From Medakamo hakoo (taxonomy: Eukaryota > Chlorophyta > Trebouxiophyceae > Coccomyxaceae), in NCBI GenBank assembly GCA_026636295.1, contig CP089454.1:310001-374000 (forward strand): 64,000 nucleotides of DNA, in the 5' to 3' direction. Both the position numbers and the translations under genes were made by a program. Position 1 is the stretch's first letter. Each line of letters starts with the position of its first letter. A model generated the notes under the pieces. That model searched no databases. It saw only the letters and a program-made list of their open reading frames with translations, and had not been told where the DNA came from. This document shows positions 41,988-49,636 of this stretch, piece after piece.

Positions 41988-42332
41988 GGTCGCCTGCGTG
42001 GCGGCACTAGGGGAAGGGCGGTCCGAAAAAAAGGTTTGGAGAACGACGCGGCCGCGCGTCTGGAGAACGACGCGGCCGCGCGTCTGCTCTACACACGCCA
42101 TTCGTTTCCGTCCGCGCCGTTTCGAGCACGCCCACCCCCTTCTCCCACCCCAGCCCCCTCAGGCAGACAGCACCAGGCCTCGAGGCGTCTGCCTGAGCTT
42201 GCGGAGCGACAGCCGCAGGCGGTCAGTCTTCTGTGCGCACCGCCCTCCTTCTCCCCCCTCCACGTCATCCCCCACCCCCACTCCCCCCGCCATCAAGACC
42301 GTGTGCCGTGTCACACAAACACGCAGCCGGGC
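41988..42332. other. Divergent intergenic region, ABC1K and TMEM205-like
   Basis: About 345 bases containing both promoters. It includes two head-to-tail copies of a 24-base unit at 42037-42084, each with a GCGGCCGC core, and a C-rich stretch before the plus-strand gene. No coding region is supported. Confidence 0.5.
42037..42084. repeat. 24-base tandem repeat, two perfect copies
   Basis: Units 42037-42060 and 42061-42084 are identical; each contains a self-complementary GCGCGGCCGC-like core. The repeat lies 50-100 bases upstream of the ABC1K start codon in its probable 5' UTR or promoter. Confidence 0.85.
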
Positions 42333-43022
42333 ATGGGCATCTTGACGACACCCCTGAACCGGGCCCTGCTCCTGGCCGCGGGCGCGGGCGCGGGCGCGCT
42401 CGCCGCCGGCGCGCCGCCGTCCGCCTGGACCAAGGCCGGCGCCCTGCTGGGCGCGGCCGTCTACGTGGGCGCGTCCTTTTGGTGCGTGGCGCGTGGTCGA
42501 GTGTGCGCACTCGGAACTCCCACACACCCTTCCCGCCCCGGCCGGCCAGGGCATGGCCGGCTGGTTCCCGCCGCCGCCGCGTTCTCACGCGCACACGCCC
42601 CCGCACACGCACACGCACGCCACACACACACACACACGAACAGGACGACCTTTGTCGCCGGCATCGTCATGTTCAAGCACTTGCCCTCCCGCGAGGTGTT
42701 CGGCGACATCCAGTCCCACCTCTTCCCCGCGTACTTCCTGACGCAGGCCGCCAGTGCGGGGCTGGCGTTGGCGGGCATCCTCGGCCGCTGGGGTGGAGCG
42801 GGAGGCTCGCGCGCCGGCGTGAGCGTCGCCCTGGCGGCGTCCGTCCTGAACCTCGTCGCGGTCGAGCCCGCGACGACCAAGGCCATGTTTGAGAGGCGGC
42901 GGGCGCCGTCGCCCGCGACGAATAAAAAGTTTGGCATGCTGCACGGGCTGTCGAGTGCCGCGAATTTGATTGGGTTGATTGGCATGGTTGTGCACCTTGT
43001 GGCCGTGGCCGCGGAGCTTTAA
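42333..43022 (+). CDS. TMEM205-like (DUF4149) membrane protein
   Basis: Exons 42333-42481 and 42644-43022, phase 2, 175 residues. Four hydrophobic segments fit the four-helix TMEM205/DUF4149 domain. The splice restores 'GAAVYVGASF' + 'WTTFVAGIVMFKHLPSREVF', and the family signatures 'IQSHLFPAYF', 'LNLVAVEPATTKAMFERRR' and 'KFGMLHGLSSAANLIG' follow. Animal TMEM205 is linked to vesicle traffic and drug export; plant homologues are uncharacterised. It ends 65 bases before the ATG of the endonuclease III gene on the same strand, with a TGTAA motif at 43029-43033 as a likely polyadenylation signal in that narrow gap. Confidence 0.88.
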   Translation: MGILTTPLNRALLLAAGAGAGALAAGAPPSAWTKAGALLGAAVYVGASFWCVARGRVCALGTPTHPSRPGRPGHGRLVPAAAAFSRAHAPAHAHARHTHTHTNRTTFVAGIVMFKHLPSREVFGDIQSHLFPAYFLTQAASAGLALAGILGRWGGAGGSRAGVSVALAASVLNLVAVEPATTKAMFERRRAPSPATNKKFGMLHGLSSAANLIGLIGMVVHLVAVAAEL

Positions 43023-43087
43023 AAAGTTTGTAAACGGGACGCGAGGTCGGCCAGGAAAAGCACACTGCGCCGAAAAGAAAACGACGA

Positions 43088-44186
43088 ATGCTCCTTGCGC
43101 GCGCAGCGCTCCTGCACCGCACGGCGCCCCGCTCCCTGCGCTGCCTGACGCTCGCTGCGCTCGCCATGCCGACCACGCGCAAGCGTGGGGTTGCGGAAGC
43201 CGCACCACCAGTAGTGCGGCCGCGGGTCAAGGCCGAACGCGACGGCACGCGCGGCTTGCCGCCATCAGCCCGCCCGCCCGCCGCCGCTGCCACGCCGCCC
43301 GACAAAAAACCGAGGCCGGGCCCGGCGCCCTCGCCCGCCAAGAAATTGAAACCATTCGTCCTGCCGCCCGCCCGGCCGGCCGCGTCCACGCCGGCCGTGC
43401 GGGCCAAAGCCACCAAAATCGCGGCCCAGCTCGCGGCGCTGTACGGCGACCCGGCCTGCCCGCTCGACCACGGCTCCCCCTTCCAGCTGCTGGTCGCCGT
43501 CATGCTGTCCGCCCAGACGACGGACGTGAAGGTCAACCAGTGCACGCCGTCCCTGTTTGGCGCGGCGCCCGACGCGGCGGCCATGGCCGCCCTGGGCCCG
43601 GCCGGCATCGAGCCCCACATCCGCACGCTCGGCCTGGCCCCGACCAAAGCGCGCAACGTCGCGGGCACGGCCGCGCTCATCGCCCAGCGCCACGGCGGAC
43701 GCGTGCCGCTGGGCTGGGAGGAGCTGATGGTGCTGCCGGGCGTGGGCAGGAAAACAGCGTCCGTGATCCGGGCCATGAGCGGTGCCGACGACGCCTTCGC
43801 CGTCGACACCCACATCCACCGCCTGGCCGCGCGTTGGTGCGTTGGAATCCGCTTGGAATGGAAAATGGAAATCCATTTTCCATTTGGATGGAAAACCAAA
43901 ACTGGTTTTGGTTTTCCATCCACCTCGCCCCCCCCCCCACCCCACCCCACCCCCTCCTCCCCTCCTCACACACGCCCGCACACAACAAAACAGGGGCATC
44001 TCCGCGCCTGGCGCGTCCGTCGAACAGACGGAAGCCGACTTGAAGGCGGCCTTCGCGGACCAGCGGGCCGACTGGCCGGCCCTGCACGTCCGCATCATCC
44101 TGTTTGGCCGGGAGCACTGCCCGGCCAAGGGGCACGAGCGTGCGGCCTGTCCGATCTGTTCCTGGGCTGGCGGTGGGAAGGGGTGA
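43088..44186 (+). CDS. NTH1: Endonuclease III-type DNA glycosylase/AP lyase with atypical C-terminus
   Basis: Exons 43088-43836 and 43994-44186, phase 2, 313 residues. Endonuclease III removes oxidised pyrimidines and cleaves the abasic site. The HhH motif 'ELMVLPGVGRKTASVI' carries the catalytic Lys (about 222), and 'VDTHIHRLA' carries the catalytic Asp (about 240). 'PFQLLVAVMLSAQTTDVKVN' matches the family core. The first about 90 residues are Arg/Ala/Pro/Lys-rich, probably organelle targeting. The usual C-terminal [4Fe-4S] ligand pattern C-x6-C-x2-C-x5-C is not there. Instead 'EHCPAKGHERAACPICSWA' has three cysteines in C-x9-C-x2-C spacing (292, 302, 305). This tail recalls certain bacterial homologues, from memory of chlamydial and related proteins, and may mark a transferred plastid gene. 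The intron contains two perfect hairpins. Confidence 0.88.
43857..43884 (+). repeat. Perfect hairpin 1 in NTH1 intron
   Basis: Twelve-base arms 43857-43868 and 43873-43884 are exact reverse complements around a 4-base AT loop. The DNA is unusually A/T-rich (AATGGAAAATGG arms) for this genome. It starts 20 bases after the 5' splice site. Confidence 0.9.
43885..43922 (+). repeat. Perfect hairpin 2 in NTH1 intron
   Basis: Eighteen-base arms 43885-43902 and 43905-43922 are exact reverse complements with a 2-base loop. It abuts hairpin 1, shares the GGAAAA/TTTTCC theme and fills the middle of the 157-base intron. The pair could be a tiny foldback element or a structured intron feature. Confidence 0.9.
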
Positions 44187-44364
44187 GGAGGAGAGGGCGG
44201 GGGGAGGTGGTGTGTGTGTGTGTAGGTCTCTTTGCAAGGGCGAGGGCGTGTGTGCTGTGACGTGAGGAGGGGGGGGAGGGGGTGGCGGGGTGCGAGCCCC
44301 GCGCGTCCCATTCCCATCATCGTCTGGCGGGGGGCTCCGCGTTCTCCGCTCCCCCCGTCAAACC

Positions 44365-47300
44365 ATGCCGCCCGCCCTCTTCGAGGGCGTGGCCTGGCCG
44401 GGCCACGGCACGCGGGGAGAGACGTGCTTCGACGCCCTCGTCGGCTTGGGTGTCGACGACCTGGCAGGCCTCGTCTTCGGGCACGGCAGCCCGTTTGCGG
44501 TGAGAGGCATTCGCACCCGAGCGCTCTCGCTCGCGAGCGGGCACCTTGCGCCCGCGCGCTGCGCCACCCGACCACCCCCCCACCTCGCGCCCACCACGCT
44601 TCCGTTCCATCCCACCCCCCATCCAACAGCCCGCCTTCCACGCGGCCGTCGGCAATAAAGACCGCCTGGAAACTCCTTGGTGCGAGTCCGAAGCCGCGGC
44701 CGAAGCCGCGCTGGCTCGACTGGAGGGCGGCGGCGGCGGCGGCGACGACGCCAGCAGCAGCCTGCGCGCCCGGCCGTCCGCCGCAGCGGCCGCCCACCCC
44801 TCCCTCCCGCCCGCCGGCCGCGTCCGCCGCGCCACGTGCACCACCTCCTCCGCGGGCATGAAATTCCGGACGGATGAGGTGCAGCGCCTCACCGCCGCGG
44901 TCCCGGGCAAGGCCTACGTCGTGGAGTGCGCCGTCGCGACGGGCGCCGCATACGGCGACCGCTTCCGCGCCGTCCTGCGCCACACCCTGTCGCCCGCCCC
45001 GCCCGCGCCGTCGTCGCACCCCCACCCTTCGTCCATTTGGACGGTGGACTGGACGCTCGTCTGGGTCGGCGGCTCGCCGCCGTCCCCACTCGTCCGCCGC
45101 GCCGTGGAAAAGGGCGTGGGCGGCGGGCTGCGGGCAGGGTACGGTGCAGTCGCGGCTGCGATGGCCGCCCACCGCCCGGGCGTGCGCGTGCGGCTCGGCG
45201 CAGGCCGAGCGGCGGCGGCCGGCGCGCCGGCCGGCGCGCCGGCCGCGCCGTCGAGCGCCCTGACCCGCCTCATCGCCGCCGCCGCCGCCGCCGCCGCCCC
45301 GGGCTGGGCCGTGGCGGCGGTGGGGGCGCGCCTGGCCGCCGCGCTCGAGCCCGTGGCCGAGGCGGCCGGCGCGGCTGTCGCCGGCGGGGGGCCCGCCTCC
45401 CCACGCAGCCGGCGCCCGCGGCGGGATGGGCGCGACCACCCGGACGCGCCGTCCCGGACGTCGGTCCTGGCGGCGGCCCTGGCGGCGGCCGCCCTGGTCG
45501 TGGCGGTGAGTGCGCTCGTCCGGGTCGCGGCGCGCGCGACGGCCGCGGCGTGCGCGGCGCGCCCGTCCGGCTGGCTGTGCGCCGCCGCGCGCGCCCTGAC
45601 GCCCGCGAACGCCGCCGCGGCTTTCACAGGCGCCGCCTGGCTAGGCGCCGCCCGCGCCCTCATTTTGGGCGTGGGCACCGCCATCTCCGTCGGCCGGGAA
45701 GCCGGCCGGCCCGCGAGCGGTGGCACCGTCGCTGCGCCCGCCCGCCACCGGTCGGGCGGGCGCGGGGTGCCCGCCCCGCCCCAACCAGGCCGTCGGGCCA
45801 GCAGCCTGTCGGGCGACGCGGCCGCCACCGCTGCAGCCTTAGAGGCGGCGGCCCGCGTGGCGGCGCGCGGCGCTGTCGCGGCCGCGCGTGGCGCGGCTGC
45901 GTGGGCGGGCTCGTTTTTGGTGCCCGCCGCTGCTGCTGGTGCGGGCGCGCCGCCCGCCGCCTCCGCGCACACAGCCCACCCGAACGACGCGGCGTCTCGC
46001 CGCGCCGCCGAAGCGTCCTTGCCCATCGGCTCCGTCGTGGAGGACGAGGTCTTTGAAAACGAGCGCCTGCAGCCTTTTCGGGGGTGGGGGCACGCGTGGC
46101 CAGGCCACTTTTTGCCGACCGACCGGGTGGGGCACTGGTCCGACGCCGAGGGCGGGCCCGGCGGCGACGCCGCCGCCGACTTCCACCGCGTGGCCCGGGC
46201 CCTGCGCCCGGGCTGGGCGTGGGCGGAGCCGGACTGGAGGGTGGACCTGTCGGGCGTGGACGACGGCCGCGTGGACGGGGAGGGCTGGGCGTACGCGATG
46301 GACTTTGGCTGGGTGACAGCTGGCGCCGACGAGTCCTGGCCGCCGGCGCCGGGGTCCGGGCGGGCGCGGCCGTGGCGGGACTTTGTGCGGACGCGGCGGT
46401 GGGTGCGCGCGCGCGTGCGCGTGGCCGCAGGACCGGGCGACGGCATGGCGGCGGCGGCTGGGCCGTTGGCCGCCGCCCGCCTGGCCGCGGTCGAGGCAGG
46501 CGACCTTGGCGGCGCGGGAGCGACCGCCGCCTCTGGCACCGCGTCCCCGCCCTCCAGCCCGCCGCCCTCCCCGCCCGCCGCGGCCGCCGCGGCCGCCGAC
46601 TTCCTCGCCCGCCGCGCCCCGACGCGCGGGCCGTCCCTGTCCGACGTCATCCTCGCGGGCGGGGCCGGCTCCGCCGCCGGCTCCGGCAGCCGGGCCGGGT
46701 CCCGCCTGGGCAGCGCGCGGCCGTCGCGGTCGCCCTCGCCCGTGCGCGGAGGTGGCAGCAGGGGGGCCAGCCCGGCGGCGGTGGCGGGGCCGGGGCTGCT
46801 GCCACGCCCGCCGCCGGGCACCAGCCCGCCGCCCGACGGGGCGCCTGCGCCCGCCCGCCCGCCGCTGCCGCCGCCCATCGCCGTCCCGGCCCTGCACCTG
46901 GCGCGGTCCGATTCGGGCGCGTCGTCGTCCGCGGGTGTTGGGGCGGCCGCGCTGTCGCCCGCCGCCGCCGCGGCGGCCGCGCTGTCGCCCACCGACGCGC
47001 TCTACTCCCCGCTCGGCTCCCAAGCCCGGCGCGGCAGCGTGTTCGTGGCGTCGCCCGTGGAGGCAGACACCGCCGAGGTGGGAGGCGCGAGCGTCCCGGC
47101 GCCCTCCCCGCCGCCTCCACCTCCACTGCTTGCAGAGGTGGTGGCAGGGGGCGAGGCGCCCGCTGCCGTCCCGCCGCCGCCGCCTCCCGCCGCCTCGCCG
47201 CTCATTTCGGCGGCGTCCCTGTCCCCGGCCGGGTCGGGGACGGCCTCCCCACGCGAGGGCGCGCCCGCGCCGACCTCCGCCAACCCGCACCGCGCCCGCA

Positions 47301-47611
47301 TCGAAAAGGCCAGGGCGGGCCTGGCTCGCGCGGCGGCGGCGGTGGACGCGGCGGCCGCCCGGGCGGGTGCGGCGGCCAAGGTCGCGGCGGCCAAGGCTGA
47401 GGCGGACATCAAAGCGGCCGCCGCCAAAGCCGCGGCCAAAGCCCAGGCGGACGTGGCGGAGCTGAAGGAGAAGGCGACGGCCGCGGCGGCGGCCGCGCGC
47501 GCGGGCGACGTCGCGGGCGCGGCCGCCGCGCTCGCGCACCGCGGGCGGGCGGGAGGTGGGGGTGAGGCGAGTAGTAGTGCGGCGGACGAGGGTGGGCCTA
47601 GTGCAGAGTGA
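44365..47611 (+). CDS. VASt domain protein with DysF (peroxin/dysferlin) domain
   Basis: Exons 44365-44499 and 44630-47611, phase 0, 1038 residues. The N-terminal about 190 residues fit a VASt (StAR-like) lipid-binding domain: 'VGLGVDDLAGLVFGHGSPFA' + 'PAFHAAVGNKDRLETPWCES', then 'AYVVECAVATGAAYGDRFRA' and 'WTVDWTLVWVGG'. A membrane helix lies near 321-343 ('LAAALAAAALVVAVSALVRV') and a second hydrophobic patch near 375. A DysF module follows at about 509-650: 'NERLQPFRGWGHAWPGHFLP' with TDRVGHWSD, 'RPGWAWAEPDWRVDLSG' and 'DFVRTRRWVRARVR'. VASt proteins transfer sterols at membrane contacts; DysF occurs in peroxisomal and membrane-repair proteins. The last 380 residues are Ala/Pro/Ser-rich with a Lys/Ala coiled coil. 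A lipid contact-site role is inferred. Confidence 0.82.
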
Positions 47612-47773
47612 GAGCGTGCCGCGGTGGCGTTGTGTGCGGGGCAAGGGACGCGCGTTATGTGTGGCGTTGTTTTCAAGGCCCCCGGGATGTTTTTCTCCAC
47701 CCCCACCCCCATCTCATGTTTACTGTGTTGCCCACAGCGCGCCGTTTGGGGCCCCACGCGCGCCCCACATGCT

Positions 47774-49422
47774 TCACTCCAGCGCCTCCGCCTCGCGCTG
47801 CGCCTTCTTGTTGATGTTGCGCCACCGGTCCTTCAGGTCCACCTGGGACCGGGAGGCCATGGGCCCGTCCAGGCCGCCCATGCGCTCCCAAATGACTTTC
47901 CACTGGCCGACGCCGTAAATTTTCACGCCCTCCGTCAGGGCCGCGTCCTCCTCCTCCGACCACCGCTTGCGCTTCTTGGCCGGGGGCAGGGGCGCGTACT
48001 CGCCCACCGCGCGCCCGGCCTCCGCGGCGGCGATGGCGGCCTGGTAGTGGGACACCTTGGCGGCGCCCGGCGCGGCCTCGCCGCGCAGGCGGGTCGGGGC
48101 CGGCGACGCCGCTGCCGCCGCCGCCGCGCCACGCCGGCCGCCGCCGCCGCCGCGCTTCTTGTCTCCACCTGCTTCCGTCGCTGCGCCGGCGCGCGTGGTG
48201 CGCCCAGACGGCGCGGCGGGCGCGGGGGCGGCGGGCGAGGCCGCCGCCGCCGTCATCGGCTTCAGCCCGGCCGGCTTGGCAATGACGAGGTACTCAAATT
48301 CCGTCGGCTCCAGGCCCGCGTCCGCCAGCGTGCCGGCCTCCAGCTCCTGGGGCGCGACCTCTTCATCGTTTTCGTCCGTGGACATGCGCAGGAAGAGGCG
48401 GGGCGGCGCGGAAAAAGGCGCGACGGCGCGGTGGAGCAGGTCGGACGTCGCTTTCGCGATGGCGGTGCCGACGCGCATGCGCGCCTCCGCGACCGTGGCG
48501 GACGCGGGCACGGAGACGATGACGTCGCCGACGATGCGGTTGTAGGGCGCGGACAGGGCGCCGACGTCGACGGCGAGGACGATGTCCTGGGCTTTAGCCT
48601 GTTTTTTTTTTGGTGGGGGGAAGGGGGAGGGATGAGGGAGGTGGTGGGTGGGTGGGTGGGTGGGCGTGGGAGGGGGCGCGCCCGCCGCGGGCGGGCGGGC
48701 GGGCGGGCCCTAACCCCTCCGCCCGCGGGTTTAGGGTTACGACGTGTTGTGGCTAGGTTCCCGGACCTAGCCACGCCACGGCATGGCCCCGGGCCTGCGC
48801 AGGGCACAGCAACTCGCCTTGTTGGAGCGGGACGGCTTGGATGCGCCGGCGCCTGGTGGTGTGTGTGCGTGTGTGTGAGGGGGGTGAGGGCGCAGGGAGC
48901 ACAGCGCGCGGTTCGCGCGGCGCGGGCGGGCGTTTCGACTGCGCAACGGTCGAAAAAACAGCGCGCTTGTCCGTGTGCGCCGCCCCACTCCACTCCTCTC
49001 CCAAGTCACCCACACCCACCCCGCCAGCGATGCGCCACCCCCACACGCACGCACCTTGGGAGCCCAGGACGGCGGGCGGGACCTGTGAGGGGGGGGAGGA
49101 GGGGGCGGAGATTGAGAGGGACCGTCGCTCCCTTTCGGCGCGACTCATGCGGCCGCTGCCTCGCGGTGCCGGACGGCCTCAAACTGCATGCATCCTCCTC
49201 CCTTTCGTGCCCAGCACGCGCATAACGGCGCTGCTGTGGCCGTGGGGGCAGGGCGGACGGGTTGGGTGACCTGCGGCGCCGCACGCGCGCGCTGCGTCTA
49301 CGCGGCGGTCCCCCAATTCTCGGCGCGCGACGGAGGGAAACCCCAACCCTAGCGTCCGGCCTCGTTTCCCTGCCACCCACCTCCGGGCCGGGACGCACCT
49401 TCTTCTTGTTCTTGGGCGGCAT
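47774..49422 (-). CDS. Telobox MYB protein (putative telomere-repeat or chromatin binder)
   Basis: Four minus exons: 49422-49399 (24 nt), 49082-49055 (28 nt), 48852-48818 (35 nt) and 48598-47774, 303 residues. The phases (0, 1, 0) agree only if all three small exons are used, giving 'MPPKNKKK' + 'VPPAVLGSQG' + 'AGASKPSRSNK' + 'AKAQDIVLAVDVG'. The third intron uses a GC donor (aag|gcgagt). The C-terminus holds one MYB repeat of the telobox kind, 'KRKRWSEEEDAALTEGVKIY' then 'GQWKVIW', ending 'SQVDLKDRWRNINKK', where VDLKDRWRN is the telobox signature of TRF-type double-strand telomere binders. The N-terminal part ('PYNRIVGDVIVSVPASATV') is a conserved-looking unknown domain. Basic N-terminal KNKKK suggests nuclear location. 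Confidence 0.82.
48708..48739. other. Inverted telomere-like motifs within intron 3 of the telobox MYB gene
   Basis: CCCTAACCCC at 48708-48717 and GGGTTTAGGGTTA at 48727-48739 face each other, about nine bases apart. TTTAGGG is the plant-type telomere repeat and the plant telo-box core. The two can pair as an imperfect stem in the transcript. Confidence 0.7.
48749..48774. repeat. Hairpin in intron 3 of the telobox MYB gene
   Basis: Perfect 10-base arms GTGGCTAGGT / ACCTAGCCAC at 48749-48758 and 48765-48774 enclose a 6-base loop. It lies next to the inverted telomere-like motifs, about 45 bases inside the GC donor site. Confidence 0.8.
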
Positions 49423-49636
49423 GGTGTAGTGTGGTGTGGTGTGGCGGGCGGGGTGGGGAGAGGCGAGCGCGAGAGGCTGTGGCGGCCTCTGGGAAAGGCG
49501 TTGTGAGGCGGAGAGAGGGAAAAAATGGGGGGGGCGTGGGGTGGAGAGGGTTCTCTCTCCCTCTCCCTCTCTGCCCACACACCCCACCACACACACGTTT
49601 GTACTTTCCCTTCCCTCCCTCCCCCCAACCACAGCC

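Noticed and set aside
41774-42010. Plus-strand frame starting with a signal-peptide-like 'MAWLFLVPLLLTWAAGAGAA'
   Set aside because: It lies antisense to the ABC1K transit-peptide exon, which splices in phase to a strong kinase frame; the rest of the plus frame is Arg-rich with no domain.
43265-45439. 724-codon minus-strand frame over NTH1 and the VASt gene
   Set aside because: It runs through two genes on the opposite strand and through the hairpin-bearing intron; no domain features.
48853-49398. Direct joining of the telobox MYB first exon to its last, skipping two micro-exons
   Set aside because: It is in frame and cannot be fully excluded as an isoform, but the 28- and 35-nt segments have good acceptors, fit phases exactly and add a sensible sequence, so they were kept.
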